64,000 bases of DNA from contig NC_059471.1 in NCBI RefSeq assembly GCF_018139145.2, positions 47,685,486 to 47,749,485 on the forward strand, in the 5' to 3' direction. This stretch comes from Gymnogyps californianus. Taxonomy: Eukaryota; Chordata; Aves; Accipitriformes; Cathartidae. Below are positions 1-12,775 of the stretch, in pieces (position 1 is the stretch's first letter; each line of letters opens with the position of its first letter). The notes below the pieces were generated by a model that saw only the letters and a list, made by a program, of their open reading frames with translations, had not been told where the DNA came from and made no database searches. The position numbers and the translations under genes are program-made.

Positions 1-1950
1 CAGGTAAGACTGAGAAGCAGAATTATGAACCTTATCTGTAAGTCATCACATCAATTACACTGGCAATGAGGGAGAAATTCTAGTGCTGTAGGCCTAGAGA
101 GAAAAAGAGGTGAAGTTGTCTTCTAGAAATTGCATTTCTAGTTCCCTAGGTTGGTGCATTTCAAAACAACTTTTGGTTAGGCACAGCTGAACTACAAGGA
201 TGACAGCTTGCCTTCAAATATAGCCTACATATTACCTTTTATGCGTTGCTCTACTTCTCACTGGCCAGCCTGCAGAGGGCTAGTGTGGGAGGCTCACAGG
301 ACTACCTCCTGCTTTTGGAAAGGAATTGGATCTTGCAGGCATCATCAAGTCCCCTTCCAGCAGAGAGCAAGTTGCAGTGAGTCGTCCCATGGCTCAGGAA
401 TCACACAGAGACCTCTCCATTCGCAATGTTAATAGGAAGCAAGCCAGTTTAATATGTTGCAGGCCTGCCTCACAGTGTTCATGTTCTGTTTCAGATGGGT
501 TGCAGTAAAGTGAGGAATCGACTTCTGCAGCCTCACGAAGTTGCAATTTTAAAGGCTAACTATCAAACATGGCTTTTCATACGCTCTTGATCATCCTTCC
601 TCAGTATTTTGAGGAAGATGAAAGCACTCTATAAGTTGATCAAAACAGTCGGGCTGGTCTTTTTTTTTTTTTTTGGACAGGCAAAACCTAGGAAAGATGC
701 AAACAAACCCTGTTGTTTTAGAATTTATGGTACCTGGGCTGTCCTTTGGGAAGATGTCTCCCATTTTAAGAGGCAGGAGAGGAAGCAATGAGCAGAAAGA
801 AAAACAATGAAAAGACAAAGGTTGAAGGGAATCAAAAAGCCAAAGGAAAAGAATGGTATATAGGATCAACAGAGGCAAAGTAGATTGAGGACATCAAGAA
901 AGGTGCAGGGACACTTTCTGACAAGAGGGTGCACAGGGACTGAAAAGAAAACTGGAAGATGCAGCAAACTTTGTTGATAAAAACAAAACTCATTATCCTT
1001 CTTGCTCATGCCTTCAGCAACTCTCTCCCTGACTCTGTGTGAACTAACATCCTCCTTTACAACTGCTCATTAAAATGGAAACTACTTTCTCATTCTTCAA
1101 GGCAGGGCACTACAATAAATGGTAACTATCTCAACTGATACCTTACTCATGTGCTGTAAGTTACCTAGGTAAAAAACTTACCTAATAAATGGTGCTTTTT
1201 TCCCCCTGAACAGCAGCATATTGTTTGACTTAGAGGATTGCTCTCTGGAAACTTGGGAGCAAGTAGACTATATTCAGAGCTAGTGTCCTTCCCCTTTATA
1301 GTCCTCTGTGGAGCTCAAATGCTAAAGGCTTCTTTAACATGTTGTACATTTTCTCATTTTTAAAAATTTAAATATGCAATTTACAATTCTGTTTTTATGT
1401 TCCAATAGATATCATAAAATTAATTATTCCTCAATCCTTTTTGAATTCTTCTAGTTTGCATATCAAGTGTTTCTCTTATTGAAAAAAAAAATCCTTGAAT
1501 TTTGTTCCAATAAAAACAAAGGAATCCTTAATATTGACTGCTCATACCTTCGCACATTTCAAAGTACCACCTTCCTTTGCAGTGTCTGAATAGCCTTCCT
1601 TTAGGATTTTGCTTTTTAAAATGTTAATGACTTCCTCCTCCTAGGAGATGACTGTTTCTGGGCAAGTTTGTCAATCAGCATTGTATTTGTATAGATACAG
1701 TATTAAACATTATACATTTACATGGCAAATACAAACCATATCAATCAGTCAGTCTAGAGAGTTCTCAGTAATCTGTGCCTGTGCTTTTCATGGCCCGAGG
1801 GAATAATATGAAAGAGATCTGCGAATATTCATTCAAATGCAAATCTGAATTTCACATCGCCCTTATTCATGACCCATTTGCTTTTGCTTTCCTTGAACGT
1901 TAAAGCAGTCAAGCAAATACATGAGAAATTGTATCCACCAAAAACTAGAC
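1..1950. other. Non-coding stretch, no gene recognised
   Basis: No convincing coding frame on either strand; the open frames are under 100 codons and match no family I know. The window opens on a sequence matching a splice-donor consensus (CAG then GTAAGA), but any exon would lie outside the window. A run of 15 T lies at 660-674. A POU-type octamer (ATGCAAAT) lies at 1837-1844 within AT-rich sequence. Nothing else stands out. Confidence 0.6.
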
Positions 1951-1974
1951 AGTCACGTCTGACCTAATCCAGCA

Positions 1975-2058
1975 TTGACCATAGTCCCGCTCCAAGCAGG
2001 AGGTTGGCCTAGATGATCTTCCAACCAACATTTTTATGATTTCATGATTCTGTGATTC
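1975..2058 (+). mobile_element. CR1 LINE 3'-end fragment
   Basis: The stretch contains the hallmark end of avian CR1 LINEs: a GCAGGAGGTTGG-type motif, then CTAGATGATCTT, then CCAACC, and finally tandem copies of an ATTCTGTG-like octamer that ends the element. It lacks the short segment that usually sits between GATGATCTT and CCAACC, so it has a small internal deletion. CR1 copies are usually 5'-truncated and end in such octamer repeats; the sense strand here is plus. Only the 3' UTR remains, so it codes for nothing. The left boundary is approximate. Confidence 0.8.
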
Positions 2059-2258
2059 CAAAGCTAATTTCCACACACACAGGCACGCACTTCCACACCC
2101 ACAAAACTGAACACTGATCTCTTCGTTACATTCTAGTCAATGATCAAAACCAACAGCAAGTGAATGTGCGTAACTAAATTATAGTTTCTCAGAACTGCAC
2201 ATTCAGTTTGACCACTAGCAAGTTGCTCTGAGCTGACAAGCTATCTAAATAAGGTATG

Positions 2259-2848
2259 TGTCATGGTTTAACCCCAGCTGGCAACTAAGCACCACGCAGC
2301 TGCTCGCTCACTCCCTCCACCCAGTGGGATGGGGGAGAGAATCAGAAAAAACCCCACCAAACTCGTGGATTGAGATAAAGACAGTTTAATAGGATAGAAG
2401 GAGGGGGGGGGAATATTAATAATAATAATAATAAAATGACAATAACAATACTAAAAGAATTAGAATATACCAAACAAGTGATGCACAATGCAATTGCTCA
2501 CCACTCACCGACCGATGCCCAGTTAGTTCCCGAGCAGCAATCCGCCGCTCCCAGCCAACTCCCCCCAGTTTATATACTGGGCATGATGTCATATGGTATG
2601 GAATAACCCTTTGGCCAGTTTGGGTCAGCTGTCCTGGCTGTGTCCCCTCCCAGCTTCTTGTGCCCCTCCAGCCTTCTTGCTGGGTGGCCATGAGAAGCTG
2701 AAAAATCCTTGACTTAGTATAAACACTACTTAGCAACAACTAAAAACATCAGTGTGTTATCAACATTATTTTCCTACTAAATCCAAACCATTGCACTATA
2801 CCAGCTACTAGGAAGAAAATTAACTCTATCCCAGCCGAAACCAGGACA
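2259..2848 (-). mobile_element. Solo LTR of avian endogenous retrovirus (copy 1)
   Basis: A 590-bp LTR in reverse orientation. On the minus strand it begins TGTCCTGGTTTCGGC and ends CCATGACA, so it has TG...CA termini. It is flanked by GTATG (2254-2258) and CTATG (2849-2853), a 5-bp target duplication with one mismatch. On the minus strand a TATATAA box is visible (plus 2570-2576) and an ATTAAA polyadenylation signal (plus 2385-2390). A G-run and a TAA microsatellite (about 2404-2434) sit beyond the polyadenylation signal in element direction upstream. No gag, pol or env sequence adjoins it, so it is a solo LTR. A 5-bp duplication fits ERVL-type integration; the family name is not certain. 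Confidence 0.9.
2416..2434. repeat. TAA trinucleotide microsatellite inside LTR copy 1
   Basis: About six TAA units follow a run of G residues (2404-2411). Copies 2 and 4 carry equivalent AT-rich trinucleotide tracts at the same place in the LTR, so the tract belongs to the family and is not a separate locus-specific repeat. Confidence 0.75.
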
Positions 2849-3084
2849 CTATGCCATAAAAACAATATTTTTCATGAATCTGTCAAGTTGAAGGAGTTAC
2901 GATGATTGAGAGAAGAGCAAAATAAATTCCTGCATCTTAAGAGGGGAAAATATTGTCAAGTAGCTACTGATTTTTGTACTATGTCCATTACTAGGGGAAA
3001 GTTTGATGGAAGAGTAAGTTTTCACAGAGAAGACATAGAATAATATTTGATAAAATACAGCCAACTCAAGAGATTGTGTTACAA

Positions 3085-3400
3085 GGAGTTTCATTGGAGT
3101 GGAAGGAGGTTCCTACTAGGCTTTCCTAAAAATCTGAGGCCAAACTTATTTAACATTTTAATGTCTGAGTTAGGCAAGCAATATAGCTGTGTTGAAATGA
3201 CATTTGCTGGTGACATGAAGTTGCATTACACATCAGTAAAGAAGAATGTTGCAATATTTTATAGAAACAGGTAAATTACTCTGGAGATTGCAGTAAAGAA
3301 GATGGTTTAAAAATTAATTATACAAAGTGCAAAGTGATGCACTGAGGGATGAATACCAAGAACTGCTTTAACACCTATAAGTTTACTAGCTAGAAATGGC
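3085..3400 (+). mobile_element. Old CR1 LINE fragment with decayed reverse-transcriptase motif
   Basis: The plus-strand translation of 3047-3274 contains GFPKNLRPNLFNILMSEL and then FAGDMKL. These line up with the CR1-type reverse-transcriptase block in which a G-P-LFNI motif is followed by FADDTKL. The first catalytic-box aspartate is replaced by glycine (FADD to FAGD), and the frame stops soon after, so the copy is dead. Downstream, about 3325-3400 resembles the next CR1 segment (a CAAAGTGCAAAGTGATGCACT stretch), though in a different frame. CR1 reverse transcriptase primes new copies from its own RNA; this remnant cannot. Boundaries are approximate. Confidence 0.72.
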
Positions 3401-4186
3401 AAAAGAGAAGCCTGTATGTAGCAATAGCACACATTATGACTATGTCCCTCTGCTACCTATAATGCATCAAATGAAGTATTTCTAATTTCTCTCAGGTTTT
3501 TTTTTTTATGTAGTTTTAGAGTTTCAGTTCACATGACAAAGAAACGACTGTATAAGATTAGGTAAGTAGCCAAAAGTACAATGTAGAAACTGCAGATATT
3601 CATAATAAAACAGTTTCTTCTGACAAAAAATGTATTTACCATAAACTGCAATCTGCCCCCTGAAAAATGAATCAAATAAAATTTGAAATGAAATAAATAG
3701 ATGAATATACAGGGTATTAGAAAAGTTCTAAGATCTCTATTTGTAATTTCCCTCAAGAAGGTGATCTCATCTCCCTGAAGAACACTATAACTGATCTGCG
3801 GACAAAATACAACCAGGAGATGATATTCATATTCCAGACTAGGGAATATGAGATGTGCCTAGCTTTCCCTCGCACAGAAAAGTTCCAAAGTCACACAATA
3901 CTGAGCAACATACTTTTTCTTACCACACATTTGGGTCTTTCTGCAAACTCACCTGTTGGAAAAGGCACAGAAAGAGAAGGACCTGAAGGCAGAAGTCTGA
4001 TTTTTTCTTGTGAATATTTTTCCCAAAATATTTCACTTTCACACTATTTCCACCTGACAATGCATATTCACTAGCTTTCCCAAAGATAAAAAATTTTGGA
4101 TGATATGGAGGAGGGAAGTGACAGAGCAAATGACAAAATATGTTATCGATGTTTCCACAGTGTGCTGTTGTATCCGAGGCCATTGC
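3401..4186. other. Non-coding stretch, nothing recognised
   Basis: AT-rich sequence with short open frames on both strands (3529-3756 minus, 3820-4074 plus, 3920-4183 minus). None has recognisable domains, and the composition is uniform. It may include further unrecognisable CR1 tail from the element upstream. Confidence 0.5.
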
Positions 4187-4760
4187 TAAATATAGGCACC
4201 TTGCCTCATTTCAGGCACTGTAGGGTATCTCACCTTGGTGCACAGCTGCAGAAGCCTGTGAGTCTCTCTTAAATCCTGTGTCAGAGCTGGCAGCCCTGTG
4301 CAGATGTTTTTATACCTTGAGGTATTTCATACAGCACCACTTGCCTATGTCTAGGTAATTGAACTGTGTCCTACATCTACTTTCGGGTGAACTGAATGGC
4401 TCTCTAGGCTCCACTGACTCTATTGTCTCAAGGTGGGATTCAGCATCTTAAGTTATTCTATGGTATGTGTGATATCTACATGATACTAGCTGATAGGACA
4501 GGTGGCCTGAAGGCCAAGTAGGTGCCCAGGACATCTAAAAATGTCACTATATTTAGGTCATCTATTTCCATTTACTTTAATGGAATACAAACAACAAGAT
4601 TATATACAGATGCCTATGTTTATATACTGAAGATTGGGTGCCTACAATCTGGAGATGAATTCTCAGATGGTGAGCAGGATTGCATTGCCTAAACACAGGC
4701 ACCTACTATCCTTTTAGGCACTGTGGAGTGTCTCTATTGGCCTTCACCATGCCACACGGA
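4187..4760. repeat. Diffuse ancient repeat with GGCACCT / AGGTGCC motifs
   Basis: Two similar segments lie about 500 bp apart: 4191-4231 and 4695-4733. Each has AGGCACCT, a pyrimidine stretch, then AGGCACTGT(A/G)G and GTATCTC or GTGTCTC. Between them are an inverted AGGTGCCC (about 4520) and a CATTTACTTTAATGG-like motif. Motifs of this kind recur in old interspersed repeats of birds, crocodilians and turtles. No terminal repeats or target duplication could be fixed, and I cannot name the family. Confidence 0.35.
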
Positions 4761-7700
4761 GTAGATTTTCTGTAAGACCTGGGTCCAATGTGTGAGGTCA
4801 GTGCAGGTGTGTCTCCAATGCCATAAGGCAAGTCAAACTGCACTACTGGCTGTGTGGTTATGAATCACACTAGGAGTGACAGCGCTGTGTTGAGACACAT
4901 GCTGTATCTGAATTAGCAAGTAGTGCAGCCCAAAAAGAAGAGATAGCTAGAGCGAAACGGTTGATGCTGAGATTCCAACATTATTATTAAAACTTTTTAT
5001 TTTGGATTAGCTCCAGACTGGTCGAGGGCCTGGATGCTCATTAGCAACTGGAGCAGACTAGGTGCATGCCTGGAGTACATCTTTCAGACTTGTTTCAGTC
5101 TGAAAAGAAATCTTTTTTTAATTCATGCACACTCATTTCTGTGATCACATTTCCGTTTCTGTGATGGCAACAAAAGTATGGAAAGTGGGGGGCTGCAGGA
5201 AGATTTGTTTTGGAAGGATGCTCCTGCTCCCAACTAAAATGCTATTGTAGACACTCCCATAATATAGCTCAAGTACCAAAAAAGAGGTAGTTGCAATAGG
5301 CAAAGGCTTTCTGCCTGCTAATTTGTCCCTTCCCTCCAGAGGAAAAAAGGGTGAAAATGAAAAGGAAGAGATTGTCCTTACTGTGTTGAATTAACAAAAA
5401 TGAGGTTTTTCATTAAAAGAATGCATTGTCAGTGCAACCTTATTTTTCTAGGGGGAAAAACATATCTTCAACCAGCTTTAGCTATTTGCTATATTGCCCT
5501 TCTCAGCAGCATTGGAACTGAATCGTTCCTGGTAGCACAGCACTGAACTTCCATAGGGCAATAGTCCAATCCTCTCTGATAAATGCTGTTCTCCACTATG
5601 GTATATAGCTAAATTCTCCCTGCTCTTAATTAGCTGCACATATCTCATTAACGAGCTTTAAATCAAAGCCAGTCAGAAAGTGGCTACTGTCTCCTCTTGC
5701 GGGAGGGAATATTTCCTCCCTGTTACCCTTAGAGAATCACTAAACAATCAGCAAAGGAGATTTCAGAATAATGTGTCTCCTTGTCCCCTAAAGCTATGCA
5801 AATGATCTTTTTTATAACACTTTTCAATCTAATTGACACTTGTAATAAAATTCTGCCTGTACTGATCAATCTTACCTTAGAGTCATCCCACACCATCCCT
5901 TTAAGTAGTGCCCTTCAATTAAAACTTCCACAAGGCTGTGAAGACTGTAATAATCCACTTGTAGGGAGTGGGAGTTACTTGTTGCTCTGAGGATTTCATT
6001 AAAGATATTTAAGACTACAAAATTTAGGGCGATGGCTTTGTGAAGGGAGCTTTGTGAGCTTATGAATTCCACATGCTGTTTAATTATGTCCAGGAGTCCA
6101 GTGCATGAACTCAATGGAAACCATCCCATGGTTTCAAACAGAATATAGCTCTAGCTATCTTTATTTGGAGCATTCTGCCACTACACATCAAAATAATGAC
6201 AGAAACCACACACTGTCAATAAGTGAAATACTGTTTTAAGCAAATAATCCCAATCACATCATTCTAGATTGATCATCACTTGAAAATGCCGATTAATTAT
6301 TCTGTGCAAGATGAATCACCACCAGCCACATCCATTTTCAAGAAAACTGGTGAAGTACTTGATGGAGCCTTAGAAAGCCCTTCAGATAGCCAAAATAAAC
6401 TTTACAAGAGAGATAAATCATTTATTTTTATGCACAGACAAGATATCTACAAAAAGGTACAGCAGTTCTGCAGAATGGTGGCATAGCTGTCTATATCATA
6501 AAACATTTTATTTATCAAATGAACAGTCCTGCATGCTGCCAGCCTCGATCTATGTGATCTCTTCCTACAGGGAAGATGGGGGGTTTAAAACTCTTGTCAC
6601 TTTTACTAGTACTGATGGCAGAACTGAATGAAAAATGAACATTGTTTTTCACCTTATATTTAAGATAGTTTTAAGACATATTGTTGAAAAAATTGCAAAG
6701 TGTTATTAAAGAAACAAGGAAATAAAAGCTTCGTGTCTCAATTCTTGCGAAATACAGAAAAAAATAGCATGTCTGTAATAAATCCTACATACCAAGAGAT
6801 TGTTATATTATATTAACTATAAAAAACACATTATGGGATTGTATCTATAAAAATATTGTTACCTGTGTCAGAACTTTGAGAACTTAAATTTTTATTTTTT
6901 AACCCTATACTCTGATAACACTGCAATATTGTAATTTCTTCTTTCAACTTCAAGCTGCTAATAAAGCATGTTAGAGAGAACCGCTGTAATTCATCTACAA
7001 GCATGTACCGTAACTAAAAGCCACTTCTGTGCAGTGAAGCTTAAATGCTTCATTTACAACATGTATTTATTTACTCACTGAGTAACTAAATACCTACAAA
7101 ACAAACTGGTAATGCATTCCTGTCTAGTTTTAGTAGGATTTGTGCTGCTAATGCATTGCAGAATGAAGGAAAAGGTATTGCCTTATCATCACAGATTATT
7201 CATACACATGAAGTTCTTTATCAAACCACAAATGTAGTGATTGGAAAGTGTATCAGAAAAGTTCGCTAAACCTGTCAGAAAAATCCAAACAATAAATGGC
7301 AAGAGGAGATTGTGAACTAATTATTCTATTTATTTTTTTTTTAAATATCATTTTTTTGCTGAAGTGGCAGCATTGTTCAGCTCATGGAGTTGATTTGATC
7401 AAAATCACACATTTCCAAAATGGTATCAATTTGCAGAGTGGAGTAAATGCTGTAATTCATAATCAATGCCTGGTTTTGTATGAATTTATAGGAATCATCA
7501 GGGGTATTTTAACCAGAGGCTTTTGTTTCCCATGAAAAATTAAAGGTGTTAGTTTATTAGAAATGTTAGAATGAATCAAAGAGAGGAAGCTACACTGCAA
7601 ACTGCTATGAGACAGACCTTTGGGACAGCAGATGTAATTTGTGATTGACCAAAACCATCCATTAAATTCAATGTAAAAACCCACTTTCAGCTTTGATGGA

Positions 7701-10700
7701 TTTAAAATCTGGCACCTATTTCCTTCTTTCCTTATGCTAAGATCCAGTGAGCTTATTTGAAAAAAAATTGAAATTTTGGGAAGAAAGTAAAAAAATTCCC
7801 CCCACCAACTCCATTTTCTCTCCCTTGTATCTGCAACTGATCCAAAGGCATAAGCTTGATTCACACTTATGCTGAAAGCCACACCTAACTGATCCATAGG
7901 TGGACCCCTGTTTCAGGTGGCTTCCAGCTGGCTGGATATGATTTTAGTCACCGAATGGTTTTGGCTACAGAAAGTGAGATGATTTAACTTTGCTAGCCAG
8001 CTAAGCTCAATAAGATATTCAAGCCATCTTGTTTCTAAACTCAAATGTCTTTTATTTAATCAAACTTTTTCCCTAAAAAACACATAAATTTTAATGCATA
8101 CTTAACATAACCATTCAACATAACCAAGAGAAGAGAGAGCTGTGTGTATTGGCATCTGGACAAGTCAGAAATAAGCAGATCCTAGTGGATGGCATTTGGG
8201 AAAACTCGCTAAAATATGGACATCTATGGGAGATAAGAACATGGTACTGTCCTGTTAATGGCACCATAAAGAGCAAGGCCGACTGCGATCTTGGCTTACT
8301 CCCTACCTTGCAGTTGCCTTGACTGCTAAACTTTAAAAAGTATAACAAACTTCAGGAGAATGGGAAGCATAAGCAAGTCTAAACTCAGCCTAAGCTTCTT
8401 CTTGATTGTGTTGGTTACATTGCATGAAAGACAATTCAAAGTGCCTTCAGCTGCTCAGTGCCGATGTCTGCGTCGGGTCAGTCTCCCTGGTGGAGAGCAG
8501 CAGCCTGTGTGACTGTGTGAGTCAACTTATCATAGGGTGGATATCTAAACTACACCAGAATAATTGAACTCTACAAATGCTTATTTCTCTTTCCATTATC
8601 TATAAAGGGAGCCTACAGTGTCTGGCTCAGATGTCATCACCTACATTTTAGATATCTAAGATTAGGTTGGATGAATCATGCCCTGTGAGTCTCAGAAAAG
8701 AGTTGACTGGCTTGTCCCACACACATCCAGCCCTCTGAATACATCTGAAAATCAGTCAGAGCTCATGTCATGGGCCATGGTATTTCCTAGGCACCTGATC
8801 AAAGTTTGTTATGCATGCTCTGTAGTGCCTGCACTTTGGGACAGGTGAACTTCACCTTACAGGGTTTGATTCATTCAGTGTAATCAGATTCTGTCTGAAT
8901 TACTGAAATAGCACTGTGTTGATCTCAGAAAGCATAATCAATGGTAGAGTCCACTTTTTATTCCTATCCAGAGGATTTTCTCAGATGATTGACTGATTTT
9001 TAAACCTTGTTTCTACATACCAGGAATGTACGTCACTCATCAGGTTACATACGACTGCAGAACAAGAAGGATGTCACCCTATATGCATGCATCTTTATTG
9101 TTCCCCGTGATTCTGATTGGTGTGTAGAAGGGCATATAGGATTTACAAAGGTAGATGAGGAGACCAAAACCAGAGAGACTGTAGCTTGATAAGCAAGTGA
9201 CTTCTCCAAGAAGCACTGAGTTGGCCACTTCTTCTATAATCAACCGAAGCAGGAGACACAAGGCTATTTTCTGGGAAGCCTCACTAACTAATAAATTTTG
9301 TGTGCAGGAAGGAACCTCCTCTCTCCACCGTGAAAGGCATCTGCCCTCAGCTTTCTGCACCCCAGCAAGTGAAGGTGCCTCTATGATGAGATGCATTCAG
9401 ACCATCCTTGGATCTGCCCATGCCTGAAAGCTCCAGGCTGTTCCAGATACAGTCTCCTGATTCACTGAGTTCCTCTGCAGAGATGCTTTAGATCCCTCTG
9501 TGGTCGATGCAGAGGAGTAGGCTCCTGACTTGCAATTCCTTAACTGATTTTCAGAAACATTAGCTCCCTCTTTTAACCAAGCCACCTAGGCTTTCAATTC
9601 TGGAGGTCTTAATCACTCTACAGAGACCAGAAATCCACTCTTAATATTTGTAATATGGTGGATAGGTCCCTACACAGGCCACTGAAGATGTCCCTCTGCC
9701 TCCAACCCAAGGACTTGTTTAACTTCTTTTATACTCAAACTTCGGCACTAATTAGGCATAACTAGCCCAATTGACATGACTAGTCAACAAATTAGAATGA
9801 TTATAGTTTGTTGCTATTTTAGAGATATGAAAAGGCAGTAGAGAACACAGCTCCATATCTGTACATTTCTATAGACATTAGCTTTGGTAAGCCTATGTAT
9901 TTTAAACTAAAAGTTGCATATGGGAGTCAACCGCTTCCCTGGAAGTTCCTGTTCTTCAGTTCCTAATGAGAAGAAGGCACAGTCAGGAAATTTCAGAGAG
10001 CTTCAGTGGCAGAATATCCCAGAGAAGACACTGAATGTTGCACTCATTTATTTCAGCCCTAAGTTCGGCTCAGATCTAGCTGAGCTGTAGCAGCTCTCAA
10101 CAGTTTCTTGCCATTTTCGCCACCTACATTAGTGACATTTCCTAAAAGCATCTCCTTGCTAGCTAACACCAGTTTTGTTCCCCTGGGGCTAGCAATAATT
10201 TAAAATATATTTATCCACTTAGGAAGAGACAGATCAAAGAGCAGCTGGATTAGAGGGGGGAAAAAGCAACAGCCAAGACTTGAGGGGATTCTTAGGTTTC
10301 AAAATAGAAAAGGTTGCTTTTATACTTTCTTGGTTGTTTTTACATTATATATTTTTCTAGCATCCCCACAAATATGCTGATAGAACAAATGAATGAATTC
10401 TGTATGAAAAAAATCTGTGACAGTTTGAAGGGCACAGGATCCTTCTGTTCCAAGATCTCTCTGTGGACACTGCCCAGAAGTGATGGGAATTCCTAGACTC
10501 GAAGTGCATACCACTTACATTAATTATTGAAATAAACTTCATATCAGGTTCAGCATTTTAAAATATATTTATTTGCACAGAAGAAGAAAGAGATAGGATG
10601 CCTCCGATGCTTCTGCCATCTGCTCCTTTGAAAAGAAGACTCATCCTCTTGTCTCTTGGCATAGATAATTTCTTATTTACAGAACTGAAAAAGCAGCTCC

Positions 10701-12627
10701 AAAAGCCTGTGTTAAGCTGAGGACTTTGGTATCATAAAACAATGTCTCTGTTTTATATTCCATTTTACAGTTCAGAAGTCCTCATCATGTACATTCGTTC
10801 TTGAAGATCAGGGTCCTAAACAGCTTAAGGTGAAGCTGACATTGAAAACATGCCCTCCTGGTTTCCCTTCTCTGCTCACCTAACATTCCGTCTAAGGCAG
10901 CTGACATCTCAAAGTGATGGTTCGTGCTATATCTAAAGGATAGTTATTGAATTAAAATCAAGCTAAGAGTTAAAACCCACTCATTCTGGTGTTCTAACTC
11001 CTCCCCACCCACCACACAAAGCTTTCAAATTCCTCATTTTTGCACATTGCTCTTCAGTAGGTAGTTGTTGTACTAGTTCACCTCTAAAGGTAGTTGTTAT
11101 GTATCTGGGATTCTGATGTCATTCCCACAATTAGGAAACTGATTAATTCTCCACCTACAGATTTTTCTACCATGTTTAAATCACAGGCTGACTTCTTAAA
11201 AACCAAAAGTAATCAAGGTCCAAAAATATAGTATTGGTAAGAAATCTGCAATCAGGTTATCACCATGTAACTTAATAGTTGCTTCCCACATGCTTGTGCT
11301 CAAAACCGATTTGAAAGAAAGTATTGGGAGTTTCATTCAGTGTTCAGCAGGAAATAATTTTCAGGGGAGCTAATAATCCCCACCCATGCAGCCCTCAAAA
11401 CCAGAACACAGCAGCAGCTGGCCTTTCTCTCAGTAGCTGATTGATTTTCCTTTAAAAACGCTGAGATATGAGAGATATCCCATCACGGAGAATATTTTCA
11501 CAGTGGAGGACCTAGCAACCTTCCCAGAACCAAAAAGGAAGAATGGAGTTTGCAAGATGGGGGTTTGGAGAAGGTGTCAGGAAGTCTGTCTGTGAGGACT
11601 CTCACCTCCAATGTAAATGACTACAAGCTAGTCACTTTATATGCCCTTTATATACATGCCAAGCTTTTTTCGCTTGTCCTTTGATTGTTAAGGTCCAGTC
11701 TTTCCAGGGCCTTCCACAATGCTGCCTGTCCTTTCAAAGCTGATTCAAGACTTATGTACTGAAGACTATGATCGTGTTCATCCTTGATCCCCAAATCCCT
11801 TTTGATTCCCTTTCTTTTCATAGACCATACAAATTCATTTCCTTGCCCCCTGCTACAAACTCTGCATGGTATCAGAGAGGGATCAATGCAGCAGGACGTT
11901 CCCTCCTCTGCAAATGAAGCAATGTCGTTTGTTCCGCTTGTTCTTGCTCTCTTTGGTCATTATGTGACTAGTATTTTGCCTCAACATTTACAGCATCCTG
12001 ACAATAACTTAGGTCAGTTCAAAATACTGTAGTTTCTTTATTTGTTGTGTACTTCTTACCTAAAAACATCAGCAATGTTTGTGAAGAACATGAATTGATT
12101 GTACATCAACTTGGGAGTAACTGTGAACTAATTAGCACAGGGTATTTTAACATAAATTGGATGGATGAAAAAACCTATTCAATTAAACACCTGTTTGTTG
12201 AATGAGGTTTGTCCTACTTGATTAATGAGCCTGCAAAGTTAAATAACCACCCAGGTAAACGCTTTTTTATCTACTGAACTCTTTGTCACTGTCTATTGAG
12301 ACTCAAACCAGATGTAGAAATCCGGACTTTTTAAGAACTGTTGTCTTGTGATTTTGCATTAAATAGAGGAAATAGCCATATGTTAAGTGTTTGGCAATAC
12401 CTTTCTGTGGTCATTTTCATTTCTGATTGAGTGATGGACAGACAGCTAAGGAGGAAAAGATACGGTCTTGATTTAAAATGGTCGGTTTGGTAGTAAATTG
12501 GACCCACCTTGCTGATGCAGAGTGCACTGCTGGAGTTCTTTTGGTGAAACTGGGGCAAAACCAGCTTGAGAGTGAAGACTGAAAGATCTTTCTTTGTCAC
12601 AGAAAATAAAACTGTACACTCTAAGAA
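4761..12627. other. Long non-coding stretch, no gene recognised
   Basis: About 7.9 kb of AT-rich, largely unique-looking sequence. The longest frame (144 codons, 7463-7897, minus) has no recognisable domain and no supporting splice or promoter context. Segments 5620-5810 and 6940-7240 are rich in TAAT cores and include an octamer ATGCAAAT at 5796-5803. They have the look of vertebrate conserved non-coding DNA, but that cannot be tested here. Around 8640-8830 are scattered motifs like those at 4187-4760. No RNA gene was seen. Confidence 0.5.
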
Positions 12628-12775
12628 CTGAAAGAGACTATTATAATCACGTAATGTGATCTCCTGGATAACACAGATTTAAGTGCTTTACTCATTAAAC
12701 TCTATGCAGAGTCCATGACTCCTGTGGGGGATAACACATCTCTTATCAAGACATCCAGTTCTGATTTTTAAAAGA
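12628..12775 (-). mobile_element. Old CR1 LINE 3' region fragment (antisense)
   Basis: On the plus strand the order is a TGATCTCCTGGATAACACAG motif, then a variable part, then AAGACATCCAGTTCTGATTTTTAAA. This matches the antisense of the 3' region of an old CR1 lineage common to sauropsids, in which a GACCTCCTG-ATAACACAGG segment precedes a CATCCAATCTTGATTTAAA segment. The element's sense strand is therefore minus. It is non-coding and both edges are approximate. A related piece lies at 45385-45520. Confidence 0.55.

Noticed and set aside
2416..2739. 107-codon minus-strand frame
   Set aside because: It lies within LTR copy 1; its C-terminal Tyr run comes from the TAA microsatellite.
7463..7897. 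144-codon minus-strand frame
   Set aside because: No family match and AT-rich codon composition without coding periodicity that I can see.
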